Assembly: GCF_014930365.1 (NCBI RefSeq)
Contig: NZ_JABXWI010000012.1
Span: 109,044-173,043 of the forward strand
Length of the DNA stretch: 64,000 nucleotides
Reading direction: 5' to 3'
Source: Streptomyces caniscabiei
GTDB taxonomy: Bacteria > Actinomycetota > Actinomycetes > Streptomycetales > Streptomycetaceae
Positions within the stretch are counted from its first letter, which is position 1. Every line of letters starts with the position of its first letter. Under the pieces are notes generated by a model. That model saw only the letters and a program-made list of their open reading frames with translations. It made no database searches and was not told the origin of the DNA. Shown in pieces: positions 42,180 to 51,316 of the stretch. The position numbers and the translations under genes were made by a program.

Positions 42180-43061
42180 CTACGCGAAGACGACCGTCCG
42201 GCGCCCGTTCATCAGGATGCGTCGCTCGGCGTGCCACTTGACCGCCCGCGCCAGCGCCTGGCACTCCACGTCACGCCCGACCGCGACGAGCCCCTCGGGA
42301 GTCACCCCGTGGCCCACCCGCTCGACCTCCTGCTCGATGATCGGCCCCTCGTCGAGGTCGGCGGTGACGTAGTGCGCCGTCGCGCCGATCAGCTTCACAC
42401 CGCGCGTGTGCGCCTGGTGGTACGGCTTCGCGCCCTTGAAGCTCGGCAGGAAGGAGTGGTGGATGTTGATGATGCGCCCGCTGAGCTGCTTGCAGAGGTC
42501 GTCGGAGAGGACCTGCATATAGCGGGCGAGGACGACCAGCTCGACGTTCTCCTCGCGCACGATCTCCAGCAGCCGCGCCTCGGCGTCCGCCTTGGTGTCC
42601 TTGGTCACCGGGATGTGGTGGAAGGGGATGTCGTACGACCCGACCAGCTCGGCGAAGTCGGTGTGGTTGGAGACCACGGCCGCGACCTCGACCGGCAGCG
42701 CGCCCGTGCTCGCCCGGAAGAGCAGGTCGTTCAGGCAGTGCCCGAACCTGCTGACCATCAGGACGATGCGCATCTTCTCGTCGGCCCGGTTGATCTGCCA
42801 GTCCATCCGGAAGGAGTCACCGATCGCCGCGAAGCTGGCCCGCAGCTTGTCCACGTTCACCGGGGCGTCCGCCGAGAAGTGGACGCGCATGAAGAACAGA
42901 CCCGTGTCGTGGTCGCCGAACTGCTGACTGTCCTCGATGTTTCCGCCGGTCATGAAGAGGTAGCTCGACACGGCGTGCACGATGCCCGGCTTGTCGGGGC
43001 AGGCGAGGGTGAGGACGTACTGGTCGGCGGGTGCCGCGGCTCGGGTGGACTGCTCGTTCAT
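42180..43061 (-). CDS. purU: Formyltetrahydrofolate deformylase
   Basis: 293 residues from ATG 43061. An N-terminal ACT domain (YVLTLACPDKPGIVHAVSSYLFMTGGNIEDSQQFGD) is followed by a formyltransferase-fold catalytic domain: MRIVLMVSRFGHCLNDLLFRASTG, IINIHHSFLPSFKGAKPYHQAHTRGVKLIGATAHYVTADLDEGPIIEQEV with the catalytic Asn/His/Asp set. It hydrolyses 10-formyl-THF to THF and formate, balancing one-carbon pools. Length matches the family (about 285). Confidence 0.95.
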   Translation of the reverse strand: MNEQSTRAAAPADQYVLTLACPDKPGIVHAVSSYLFMTGGNIEDSQQFGDHDTGLFFMRVHFSADAPVNVDKLRASFAAIGDSFRMDWQINRADEKMRIVLMVSRFGHCLNDLLFRASTGALPVEVAAVVSNHTDFAELVGSYDIPFHHIPVTKDTKADAEARLLEIVREENVELVVLARYMQVLSDDLCKQLSGRIINIHHSFLPSFKGAKPYHQAHTRGVKLIGATAHYVTADLDEGPIIEQEVERVGHGVTPEGLVAVGRDVECQALARAVKWHAERRILMNGRRTVVFA

Positions 43062-43152
43062 GCCCGACAGGGTCCCATATGGCGTACCCATGTCGGCAAC
43101 CGTCCCGAAGACCGGACCGCGGCGCCCCTTGCCACTGCCGGGCAGGCCCTGC

Positions 43153-43653
43153 CTAGGCCGCCCTGGTCATGATCCGCAGCACTTCGAGCGTGCGCGGCGG
43201 GGTGTCCGGGTCCTCGCCGTCGCTCGCCGAGAGGCGGACGTGGGCCTCGCGGGCGGCGCGGACGGCCTCGGGCCAGGCCTCGTGGTCGAGGTACGCGGAG
43301 ACGGGCGCGTCCGGTCCGACCTGGTGCATGATCCGCAGCACGCGCAGCACGGCCGTGTCGACGAGGGCCGCCTCCTGGGCGTCACGGAAGATCGTGCCGA
43401 CGTACTTCTCGGCGGACCAGTTGTCCAGCCAGGTGTCCTCGACCAGGCGGTACACGGCGTCGGTGACGTCCCCGTACCCGTCGACACCCGCCAGCCAGAC
43501 GTTCTGCTGGAACGCGGGGTCGGAGAGCATGTGCAGCGCGGAGCGCACATTGCTGCGCCAGCGCCACCACGGCATGTCGTTCAGTGGCATGCCGCCCATG
43601 GTGGATGAGCGACGCCCACGACGGGAAGGGGTCTCCGGACCTTGGACGGTCAT
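43153..43653 (-). CDS. Conserved actinobacterial protein of unknown function
   Basis: 166 residues from ATG 43653, with GAGAGGAACGAG upstream. Acidic and tryptophan-rich: MPLNDMPWWRWRSNVRSALHMLSDPAFQQNVWLAGVDGYGDVTDAVYRLVEDTWLDNWSAEKYVGTIFRDAQEAALVDTAVLRVL. This pattern of a short all-helical protein next to purU is familiar from Streptomyces genomes, but I know no function for it. It is divergent from the substrate-binding lipoprotein gene. Confidence 0.75.
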   Translation of the reverse strand: MTVQGPETPSRRGRRSSTMGGMPLNDMPWWRWRSNVRSALHMLSDPAFQQNVWLAGVDGYGDVTDAVYRLVEDTWLDNWSAEKYVGTIFRDAQEAALVDTAVLRVLRIMHQVGPDAPVSAYLDHEAWPEAVRAAREAHVRLSASDGEDPDTPPRTLEVLRIMTRAA

Positions 43654-43781
43654 CGATCGCTCGTTCCTCTCTGAAACCACTCGAAAATACGATCGTAGCT
43701 CCTCGTAATTCACCTCCTGGTCACCCCGTGTTGACCATCTGTCACGCCCGGGTTGGGGATATGGCGGAATCGTGCGGAGCC

Positions 43782-45086
43782 ATGACTGGCTTCCAGGCAC
43801 GACGGACACCTCAGCCCCCAGGCCATCCCACAGGCCTCGCCAAACGCCTGGTCAGAGCCACCACGCTGGCGGCGTGTGCCTCACTCGTCGCCGGGTGCGG
43901 GGTCATCCCCGGTACCACGGGGGGTACCGGGGACGGCCCCGTCACCGTCATGACCTGGGCCCCGGAGAAGACGGCCGCCACCAACAAGCCCGGCATGCCC
44001 GCGATGGCCAAGGCGTACGCCCGCTGGATCAACGCGGGCGGCGGCATCAACGGCCGCGAGCTGAAGATCCTCACCTGCAACGACCACAACGACACCGTGA
44101 CGGCCGCGAAGTGCGCCCGCCGCGCCGCCGACGAGGACGTCGTCGCGGTCGTCGGCTCCTACAGCCAGCACGGCCGCTCCTTCCTCGCCCCGCTGGAGTC
44201 GGCGGGCATCCCCTACATCGGCGGCTACGGCGTCACCGACGACGAGTTCGCCAGCGCGCTGTCGTACCCGGTCAACGGCGGCCAGGCCTCCCTGATGGCC
44301 GGCCTCGGCGAACAGCTCGCCGAGGACTGCGGCCCGGTCGCCCTCGTCCGCCCCGACTCGATAGCCGGCGACCAGCTGCCGCTGCTGCTGGACTCGGGGC
44401 TGCGGTCCCGAGGCCACGGCGGCGCCGAGGACCAGCTGGCGGCCGAGGACGCGACCGAGTACGGGGGGCACGCCCGGGAGGCGCTGCGGCGGGCCAGCAC
44501 GCGGGCGGGCACGGAGGGGTGCGTGGTCCCGGCCCTGGGCGACCGCACCTTCACGTTCATGGACTCCTTCCGCCGGGATCGCGCGGACTTCCCCGAGGTC
44601 CGTACGGGGACGGTGCTGGGCAGCGTCGACCAGACGGTGATCGACGCGACCGGGGGCAGGTCGGGGCCGTACGAGGGGGCGTACGTCACCGGCTGGTACC
44701 CGGTGGAGAGCGACAAGCGGTGGGACCGGATGAAGGAGGTGATCCGGGAGCACGCGTTCGGCGACAACCGGATCGACCCCGCGGACCCGGGCGTGCAGAC
44801 GACCTGGATCGCGTACACCGTCCTCACGGCCGCCCTCGAGAAGATCGGCGACGGGGAGGTGACCTCGCAGGCGATCCGGCGCGTCCTCGACGGCGGCCTG
44901 AAGGTCACCACCGGCGGCCTGACCCCACCCCTGAGCTGGCGCTTCGAGGACCTCATCGCCTCCGCCGGCTTCCCCCGCCTCATCAACCCCGAGGTCACCT
45001 TCCAGATCGTCCGCAAGGGCCAACTGGTCGCGGCCCGACGGGACTTCGTGAACGTGGAGAAGACGCTGGTGGAAGCGGAGAACTGA
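43782..45086 (+). CDS. ABC-type substrate-binding lipoprotein (branched-chain amino acid type)
   Basis: 434 residues from ATG 43782; ATG 43761 is in frame and equally possible. A lipoprotein signal peptide runs to the lipobox LVAGC (LAACASLVAGCGVIPG), so it is anchored outside the membrane. The mature part is a type-I periplasmic-binding-protein fold: MAKAYARWINAGGGINGRELKILTCNDHNDTVTAAKCARRAADEDVVAVVGSYS and IPYIGGYGVTDDEF. No permease or ATPase genes adjoin it, so it may be an orphan receptor or serve a remote transporter. The ligand is unknown. Confidence 0.85.
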   Translation: MTGFQARRTPQPPGHPTGLAKRLVRATTLAACASLVAGCGVIPGTTGGTGDGPVTVMTWAPEKTAATNKPGMPAMAKAYARWINAGGGINGRELKILTCNDHNDTVTAAKCARRAADEDVVAVVGSYSQHGRSFLAPLESAGIPYIGGYGVTDDEFASALSYPVNGGQASLMAGLGEQLAEDCGPVALVRPDSIAGDQLPLLLDSGLRSRGHGGAEDQLAAEDATEYGGHAREALRRASTRAGTEGCVVPALGDRTFTFMDSFRRDRADFPEVRTGTVLGSVDQTVIDATGGRSGPYEGAYVTGWYPVESDKRWDRMKEVIREHAFGDNRIDPADPGVQTTWIAYTVLTAALEKIGDGEVTSQAIRRVLDGGLKVTTGGLTPPLSWRFEDLIASAGFPRLINPEVTFQIVRKGQLVAARRDFVNVEKTLVEAEN

Positions 45087-45391
45087 CCACGGCCCTGCAC
45101 GTCGACAGCGGACGGGCTCGCCGGGGGGCGTGTGCGTAAGCGGGGGGCGGCTTCGGGTTCGGGTCCGACCGCCCGGTTGTTTCCGGCCTTGAGCGAGGGC
45201 CGCGACCGCGCTTGACGCTTGAGCGGGGCTGCGACCGCGCGTCCCGCCGCGCGAGCGGCTGAGTGGCTGGAGCGGCCGCCGCCGGGGGACGCGGACGGGC
45301 CTGCGGCCGTTTCGCCGTCGGCCCCGGATACGGCCCCGTCCCGGTCCCGGCCTCGAACTCGGCGTCAGCTCCGGCTCGGGCGCCCCCGGCC
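45087..45391. other. Intergenic region between convergent genes
   Basis: 305 GC-rich bases between the lipoprotein and the proline-rich membrane protein. Repeated TTGAGCG(A/G)GG and GCGACCGCG motifs occur around 45189-45243. No gene or clear terminator is visible. Confidence 0.4.
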
Positions 45392-47194
45392 CTACAGCTG
45401 GACCGCCTGGCGTTCGGTCAGGGTGTAGGTCTTGGCGATCTTGTTCCAGAGTTCGGCGGCCTTGGTCTTCTCGGCGCTGGCCGTGCCGCTCGCCTGGTTG
45501 CCCGCCTGGGTCTGGCCGGTGTTGCGGGCCTGGCCCTTCTTGCAGCCCTTCTTGCCGGCGGTCTGGTCCGCCCACGCCGCGTAGTGGTTGTCGGCGGCGG
45601 CCGAGGCCTTCCACGCCTTGGTCAGCGAGGTCGTCAGGGCCTCGTGGTCCGGCAGCTGGTCGACCGACAGCCCGCCGAGCCGGGTGACCAGGTCGTTGCG
45701 CTGCTTCGCCGCGTCCCGCAGATCGGTGGCGGCCTGGCCCAGGTTGGAGCAGGACTTGATGTCGGCGACGGCCTTGATCACGCTGTTCCGGCTGTCGCCG
45801 CTGTCCGCCAGCAGCTTGTCGAGCGCGACCGCCTGCTCCCGCGCCGGGTCCACCGACGCGGACGCCGACTCCTCGGGCGCCCCGGTCGCCGCCACGGGCT
45901 TGTCGCCGCTCGGCGCGGACTCGTCCCCCGAACCGGCCATCAGCGCGCCCGCCCCGATCCCGAGCACCGCGATCCCCACGCCGACGAGCGCGATCAACGG
46001 CACACGCGATCTCGTACGACCGCCCCCGCCGCCCCCGCTCTCCCGTCTCCCGGAGGCCCGTCCGGACTGCCCACCGTGACCGCCGTGGCCCCCGTGCCCC
46101 GCGTGACCACCGGGTCCGCCGGGCCCGCCCTGGCTCCTCGGCGGCTGCTGGGCGGGACCGTGGTCGATCTTCGGCATCTGCTGGGTGGACCCGGCGGCGC
46201 CACCGGCGCCCGGCCCGTCCCGGAAGAGGCTGTCGAACACGTCCGGCTGCTGCTGGCCCTGCTGCGTCCCCGGCGCGCCGTACGACTGGGGCCGCGGCTG
46301 CGCCTGCGCGGCCACCGGCGGTATGTACTGCGTCGCCTCCGCGTCCGGGTTCCCGGCGGGCGCCCCGGGCACGGTCTGCGCCGGGTTCGCGGTCGGCGGC
46401 AGGGGACCGGCGCCGTTGTCCGGCACCCGCCCCAGATACGTCGTCGCGTCCCCCGACGCCTCCGGCGGCAGCGCGCCCGGCCCGACCGGCGGCAGGAACT
46501 GCGTGGCGGCCTCGGCGGCGGGCGCCTGCGCGGCCACCGGGGGTATGAACTGCGTCGCGCCCTCGTCGACCGGCACGGGCCCGACCGCCGGCACGAACGG
46601 GATGTACTGGGTGGCCCCCTCGTCCACGGGCGGCAGCGGCGCGCTCTGCGGCGGCAGCGGCGACGCACCGGCCGACGGCACGCTCACCTCCCCCGCGACC
46701 GGCGGCAACGGCGCACCCGCCGTGCCGTACCCCGCGCCCCCGTACGCCCCCTCGGGCGGCAACGGCATCCCACCCTGGGTGCCGTAGGCCGGCCCGGCGG
46801 TGTCGCCCTGGGCATGGCCGTACGCCTGACCGGACGCGTCGCCCTGGGCGTGGCCGTACGCCTGACCGGCCGGGTCGCCCTGAGCGCCGTACGCGCCGTA
46901 CGCGCCGTATCCGGTGTGCCCGCCCTGCGTGCCGTACGCGTCCTGCGCCCCGTGCGCTCCCCACTCCGGCGCGGGAGGCGCGCTGTTCCACTGGTCGGCC
47001 TGCGGCTGGGCGGGCGCCGCGGTCTCCGGGGAGCCCCACTGCCGCTGCTGGTCCCACGGCTGAGGCGGGGCCGGCGGCAGCGGGGCCGGCGGCAGATCGC
47101 TCGGGTGGAGCGGCGCCCCACCGTCCGAGGGCAGCACGATGCCTTCGCGCGCGGTCCGCGCCGAGGGCTCCTCGCCCTGTCCACTCTGCGTCAC
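45392..47194 (-). CDS. Proline/glycine-rich single-pass membrane protein
   Basis: 600 residues. The first about 390 are low-complexity and cytoplasmic: LHPSDLPPAPLPPAPPQPWDQQ, a tandem AYGHAQGD(A/T) repeat (about 110-135), and repeated units ATQ(Y/F)IPPVAAQA or GATQYIPFVPAVGP, a motif found in several Streptomyces membrane proteins. After a basic, glycine-rich stretch comes one helix, VPLIALVGVGIAVLGIGAGALMAGSG (about 405-430), and an extracellular domain with two conserved cysteines (CSNLG, KKGCKKG). The function is unknown. Confidence 0.8.
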   Translation of the reverse strand: MTQSGQGEEPSARTAREGIVLPSDGGAPLHPSDLPPAPLPPAPPQPWDQQRQWGSPETAAPAQPQADQWNSAPPAPEWGAHGAQDAYGTQGGHTGYGAYGAYGAQGDPAGQAYGHAQGDASGQAYGHAQGDTAGPAYGTQGGMPLPPEGAYGGAGYGTAGAPLPPVAGEVSVPSAGASPLPPQSAPLPPVDEGATQYIPFVPAVGPVPVDEGATQFIPPVAAQAPAAEAATQFLPPVGPGALPPEASGDATTYLGRVPDNGAGPLPPTANPAQTVPGAPAGNPDAEATQYIPPVAAQAQPRPQSYGAPGTQQGQQQPDVFDSLFRDGPGAGGAAGSTQQMPKIDHGPAQQPPRSQGGPGGPGGHAGHGGHGGHGGQSGRASGRRESGGGGGGRTRSRVPLIALVGVGIAVLGIGAGALMAGSGDESAPSGDKPVAATGAPEESASASVDPAREQAVALDKLLADSGDSRNSVIKAVADIKSCSNLGQAATDLRDAAKQRNDLVTRLGGLSVDQLPDHEALTTSLTKAWKASAAADNHYAAWADQTAGKKGCKKGQARNTGQTQAGNQASGTASAEKTKAAELWNKIAKTYTLTERQAVQL

Positions 47195-47303
47195 CGAGAC
47201 TCCTACGAATGGGGGACTTGCGGAATCGTCGACTCACGCTACCGGGTCCGCACGACACCCCACGCACCACCCGCGCCCCGAGGAGGGGGCGAAGCCCCCC
47301 TCA

Positions 47304-47325
47304 GGGGCGCGGGGAACGGCGCGCT
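47304..47325. repeat. Variant copy of the dispersed palindromic element
   Basis: GGGGCGCGGGGAACGGCGCG differs from the consensus in the AACTGC core. It lies in the upstream region of the membrane protein, 3' of the NsdA-like gene. Confidence 0.7.
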
Positions 47326-47381
47326 CAGCCATACCTCACCCGCAGCCGCGCGAACGACCTGGGTACCCCACCCGGAGCGCT

Positions 47382-48764
47382 CTACGCCGCCTGCAGGTCC
47401 ATCCGCGCCCCGAACTCCCTGACCACCGCCTCCTCCCGGAACGGCTCCAGCCGCTGCTGGAAGTCCTCCAGGTAGTCGGCGCCCCGGTTCGACCGCAGCG
47501 ACCCCAGCAGCTCCACGGCTTTCAGCCCGGTGTGGCAGGCCTGCTCGACCTCCCGCTGCTGCACCTGTGCCGTGGCGAGCAGCACGTACCCGATCGCCCG
47601 CCGCCGCGCCCGCGACCGAGGATGCTTGGCCAACGACTCCTCGGCCTGCCGTGCCGCCGCCTCCGCCTGTCCGAGGTCCCGGTGGCAGTGCGCCAACTCG
47701 TCGGCCAGATAGGCCTCGTCGAAGTGCTTGATCCACACCGGGTCGTCCCCGGACGACGGCTCCGCCGCCTCCAGCGCCTCGACGGCCCGCCCTGCGGCCG
47801 CCTGCGCGCCGCGCGCGTCGCCCAGCAACGCGTGCCCGCGCGCCTCCGCCGCGTGGAACATCGACTCCGCGCGCGGAGTCGCCCGCCCCCGCGCCCCTTC
47901 CTGCGCCGCGCGCGCCAACTGCGCGATCTCCCGCGGGTTTCCGAGCTGCGCGGCGAGATGACTCATGGACGCGGCGAGGACATAGCCGCCGTACCCGCGG
48001 TCGCCCGCGGCCTGGGCGAGACGGAGCGCCTGGATGTAGTACCGCTGGGCGAGCCCGGGTTGGCCGGTGTCGACGGCCATGTACCCCGCGAGCTCGGTCA
48101 GTCGGGCGACCGCCGCGAACAACTCCCGCCCCACGGCCTCCCGGTAGGAGCCGGCCAGCAGCCCCGAGACGACGCTGTTGAGGTAGTGCACGACGACCGG
48201 CCGGACGTGCCCGCTGCCGTACTGGTGGTCGAGGTCCACGAGCGCCTGGGTCATCGCCCGCACGGCCGCCACGTCGGAGAGCCCCACCCGGGGCCCCGCC
48301 GAGCGGGCCACCTGGGAGTCCGGCGCCGAGATCAGCCAGTCACGGCTGGGCTCGACCAGGGCGGAGGCGGCCACGGACGACCCGGAGAGGAAGTCCCGCC
48401 GCCCCACGTCACTGCGCCACAGCTCACAGACCTGCTCGATCGCTCCCAGCACCGTCGGCGAGAACTGCAGACCGACGCCCGACGCCAGGTTCTTGCCGTT
48501 GGCCATGCCGATCTCGTCGATGGTGACCGTGCGGCCCAGCTTGCGGCCGAGGGCCTCGGCGATGATCGCGGGCGCCCGCCCCCGCGGCTGCTGTCCTCGC
48601 AGCCAGCGCGCGACGGACGTCTTGTCGTAGCGGAGGTCGAGTCCGTGCTCCGCGCCGCACATGTTGACCCGCCGGGCCAGCCCCGCGTTGGAACAACCCG
48701 CTTCCTGGATGAGCGCCTGCAGTCGTTCGTTCGGCTGCCTGGCGACGAGCGGCCTCGCGGCCAT
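47382..48764 (-). CDS. NsdA-like transcriptional regulator with HTH and tetratricopeptide-type repeats
   Basis: 460 residues, ribosome-binding site AGGGGG. The N-terminal part ERLQALIQEAGCSNAGLARRVNMCGAEHGLDLRYDKTSVARWLRGQQPRGRAPAIIAEALGRKLGRTVTIDEIG is the XRE-like helix-turn-helix typical of the NsdA/NsdB group. WRSDVGRRDFLSGSS then begins the helical repeat domain with many TPR-like units (YYIQALRLAQAAGDRGYGGYVLAASMSHLAAQLGNPREIAQLARAAQEG, AIGYVLLATAQVQQREVEQACHTGLKAVELL). Proteins of this family repress development and antibiotic synthesis in Streptomyces. Which member this is cannot be told. Confidence 0.85.
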   Translation of the reverse strand: MAARPLVARQPNERLQALIQEAGCSNAGLARRVNMCGAEHGLDLRYDKTSVARWLRGQQPRGRAPAIIAEALGRKLGRTVTIDEIGMANGKNLASGVGLQFSPTVLGAIEQVCELWRSDVGRRDFLSGSSVAASALVEPSRDWLISAPDSQVARSAGPRVGLSDVAAVRAMTQALVDLDHQYGSGHVRPVVVHYLNSVVSGLLAGSYREAVGRELFAAVARLTELAGYMAVDTGQPGLAQRYYIQALRLAQAAGDRGYGGYVLAASMSHLAAQLGNPREIAQLARAAQEGARGRATPRAESMFHAAEARGHALLGDARGAQAAAGRAVEALEAAEPSSGDDPVWIKHFDEAYLADELAHCHRDLGQAEAAARQAEESLAKHPRSRARRRAIGYVLLATAQVQQREVEQACHTGLKAVELLGSLRSNRGADYLEDFQQRLEPFREEAVVREFGARMDLQAA

Positions 48765-49068
48765 TGCGTACCCCCTGTGGCTGTGGTGCCTTGCCCACGC
48801 ACCGAGTTGACGTGCCTTCAGTGACCGCGCCCTGTCGCATACGTGTACCCGCGTATCGAAAAGATCCGGCCTCGAAGATCAATGCCCCGCCGACATACCG
48901 AAGATGCGAGACATGCCAGGATTGCCGGGGTAAACACGGATGCTGTACCCCACACGTGGCTACCCGGCTCACTCCGTGATCCCTCCCGCGCGCCCCCGGG
49001 CATGCACCCATGCGCCCCGGCCCCGTCGGCGATGCTCTCCCCCGCGCATGTGACATCCGTAACCCCTG
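48765..49068. other. Divergent promoter region
   Basis: 304 bases between the NsdA-like and primase-like genes. GGGGTA (48929-48934) and TACCCC (48948-48953) form an inverted pair. TGACAT with a downstream TAGAGT near 49049-49081 could be a promoter of the plus-strand gene but has a long spacer. Confidence 0.4.
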
Positions 49069-49752
49069 ATGACCGCTAGAGTTGTGTTCATCGTGGAAGA
49101 GACCATCGCGGGCCCTGAAGCTGCCCAAATCCCGAAGCAGCGTGGCGAATCGCTGCTGGACACCGCCGTTCGATACGCCGAAGAGCGCCACTGGGACGTG
49201 TTCCCCGGCACTTGGCTGGAAGCCGTCGACGGGGTGCAGATCTGCTCCTGCGGCAACACAGCGTGCGCCACCCCCGGCGCGCACCCGGCGCGCGAGGACT
49301 GGGCGACCCAGGCGACAGGCAGTGCGACCGTCGCACGCCGTCTGTGGTCGAAGCAGCCCACCGCGTCGATCCTGCTGCCGACCGGCCGTACGTTCGACAC
49401 GATCGACGTTCCCGAGACCGCCGGTCTGCTGGCGCTGGCCCGCATGGAACGCATGGAGCTGACGCTCGGTCCGGTGACCTGGACCCCGGACCGCCGCATG
49501 CAGTTCTTCGTGCTGCCGGGCGCGTCGGTCAAAGTCCCCGATCTGGTACGGAAGTTGGGCTGGTCGCCGCTCGCGCTCGATCTCAAGGCGCTGGGCGAGG
49601 GCGAGTTCGTGGCCGCTCCGCCGACGCGGTACGGGTCGCGGGGTGCCGTGCAGTGGGCCCGCCGCCCCACCCCGGCGAACCGGTGGCTGCCGGACGCGGA
49701 GGAACTGATCTCGCCGCTCGCGTACGCGTGCGGCCGGGATGGGCGGCGGTAG
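49069..49752 (+). CDS. Bifunctional DNA primase/polymerase (prim-pol) N-terminal-like protein
   Basis: 227 residues from ATG 49069; a GTG at 49093 is a good alternative. LLDTAVRYAEERHWDVFPGTWLEAVDGVQICSCGNTACATPGAHPAREDW carries the CxC...C and PGAHP signature seen at the start of AEP prim-pol domains. ILLPTGRTFDTIDVPETAGLLALARME corresponds to the catalytic strand region, but the expected acidic pair is not obvious. It is a stand-alone short form widespread in Streptomyces, probably not an active polymerase. It is divergent from the NsdA-like regulator. Confidence 0.7.
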   Translation: MTARVVFIVEETIAGPEAAQIPKQRGESLLDTAVRYAEERHWDVFPGTWLEAVDGVQICSCGNTACATPGAHPAREDWATQATGSATVARRLWSKQPTASILLPTGRTFDTIDVPETAGLLALARMERMELTLGPVTWTPDRRMQFFVLPGASVKVPDLVRKLGWSPLALDLKALGEGEFVAAPPTRYGSRGAVQWARRPTPANRWLPDAEELISPLAYACGRDGRR

Positions 49753-49826
49753 CGCTCCGCGCGCGCCGGTTGCGCTCCGGGCGCGTGGCCTGGGGCCGGT
49801 TTCGCGGCTGCGGGTGCGTGGGCTTC

Positions 49827-49949
49827 TCGCGCAGTTCCCCGCGCCCCTGAAAAGCCGGGGCTGCGCCCCAAGCTTTTCAGGCCCGCAGGGCCGTGGTCTT
49901 TCAGGCCCGCAGGGGCCTGAAGCTTTTAGGGGCGCGGGGAACTGCGCGA
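49827..49949. repeat. Long inverted pair of the dispersed palindromic element, likely bidirectional terminator
   Basis: Reverse copy at 49827-49847 and direct copy at 49929-49949 are exact complements. Between them, CTGAAAAGCCGGGGC, AAGCTTTTCAGGCCCGCAGG and CAGGCCCGCAGGGGCCTGAAGCTTTT add further complementary blocks and a TTTCAGGCCCGCAGGG direct repeat. The structure lies between convergent genes and should stop transcription from both sides. Confidence 0.8.
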
Positions 49950-50010
49950 GCAACCACGAATCACCCGCACCCGCCGACGAAGCAGGCACCCCCGAGCTAT
50001 CAGGCGCACC

Positions 50011-50883
50011 TCAGCCGACCGCGCCGTCCCCCTCCAGCCCGTCCAGGAACGGCTCGATCGCGGAGCGCCACGCGTCCGGCTGGTCGTAGTGCACGAGATG
50101 CCCCGCGTCGGCGACCTCCGCGTACTGGCCGCGGGGCAGCACCCGGACCATCTCCTGGGACTCGGCGCGCCCCAACTCCCCGTCGAGGCCCCGGACGACG
50201 AGGGCGGGGCAGCGCACCTGGGTCAGCTCCTCCCAGTGCGCGTCGTACACCCAGGTCTCACGGGTGGTCAGCATCTGCTCGGGGTCGAACACCGGCCGCC
50301 AGCCGTCGGGCCCCTCGTGCATGACCTCGGCGTAGAACTCGCCCCGGGACGGGCTGGGGCGCTCCACCCAGGGGTCGTCCTCGCCGAACCACTTGCGGAC
50401 GTCGGCGAGGGTCGCGAACGGCAGCGGCCAGGCCTTGAACCAGTTCTCCCACTCGCGCTGCGAGGCGGCGCCCAGCGCCGAGGCCCGCATGTCGCAGATG
50501 ATCAGCCCGCTCACCAGGTCGGGACGGCGGGCGGCCAACTGCCAGGCGGTCAGCGCGCCCATGGCGTGGCCTATGAGGACGACCGGGGCGAGGCCCAGCT
50601 GTTCGACGGCGGCCTCGGCGTCCTCGACGTAGGCCTCACGGGTGTACGCGGCCTGCTCGGGCTTCGCGCTCTGGCCGTGTCCGCGCTGGTCGAGCGCTAT
50701 GGCGCGACGGCGTTCGGAGAGCCAGCGGGCGGTGGGTGCCCAGTGGGAGGCGCGGCCCATGAGGCCGTGCAGTAACAGCACCCCGGGCCGGGGCTCGTGC
50801 TCGCCGGACTTGGGCGGGTCGCCGAACTCCCACGCGGCGAGACTCACGCCGCCCGCTCCCGTCACGTCGATGCGCCGCACCAT
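50011..50883 (-). CDS. Alpha/beta-hydrolase fold protein lacking the nucleophile serine
   Basis: 290 residues from ATG 50883, with GGGGGG upstream. The fold is clear: VLLLHGLMGRASHWAPTARWLSERRRAIALDQRGHGQS, a nucleophile-elbow segment VVLIGHAMGALTAWQLA, GLDGELG and DAGHLVHYDQPDAW with the catalytic His. At the elbow G-x-S-x-G the serine is replaced by alanine (A107 in GHAMG). The Asp and His positions are kept. It may be inactive as an esterase, use another chemistry, or bind a ligand. The neighbourhood gives no clue. Confidence 0.85.
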   Translation of the reverse strand: MVRRIDVTGAGGVSLAAWEFGDPPKSGEHEPRPGVLLLHGLMGRASHWAPTARWLSERRRAIALDQRGHGQSAKPEQAAYTREAYVEDAEAAVEQLGLAPVVLIGHAMGALTAWQLAARRPDLVSGLIICDMRASALGAASQREWENWFKAWPLPFATLADVRKWFGEDDPWVERPSPSRGEFYAEVMHEGPDGWRPVFDPEQMLTTRETWVYDAHWEELTQVRCPALVVRGLDGELGRAESQEMVRVLPRGQYAEVADAGHLVHYDQPDAWRSAIEPFLDGLEGDGAVG

Positions 50884-51210
50884 TGGCACCCCCCAGACTC
50901 CCGCCCGGACCGCTCGCTCCCGCCTCTCGCTCCCGCTTCGAGCCGGCCGGTCCACTCGTCCCAACTGCTGTCGTACCGCTGTCGTGCTGCTGCTCGCGTA
51001 GTGCATCCGCTGTCGCTTCCGCCCTGGCTCATCGCCGTCGCCTCGCCGTTGCCCCAGCCGCCGTTCCTCGCCGTACTCGCCGTTCTCGCCGTGCGCGCCG
51101 CTCGGACGGCGGGCACTTGTGTTACAGCGTGCGTATCGGTTGACACGTTACGTGTGGGGCTCGCGCATCAGTCATGGCGCGGGTCACGCGACGACACGCC
51201 GCACACGTTA

Positions 51211-51226
51211 TCGAATACACATTCGA
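51211..51226. promoter_or_regulatory. Perfect inverted repeat resembling a LexA box
   Basis: TCGAAT-ACAC-ATTCGA is a perfect 6-4-6 palindrome. The actinobacterial SOS box is TCGAAC-N4-GTTCGA, so both half-sites differ by one symmetrical base. It may be a different operator. It lies just upstream of the candidate ncRNA. Confidence 0.45.
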
Positions 51227-51316
51227 AGATGCCGCTCTTGGCGACAACACCCCTCATTCGAGTGACCTCCCTCAAGGATTGCCCGCCGCCGCCGAGGGGA
51301 GATCTTCAACGGGAGG

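Noticed and set aside
51211..51226. True LexA/SOS box
   Set aside because: Both half-sites read CGAAT rather than CGAAC, so a standard LexA site is not supported; kept only as an unassigned palindrome.
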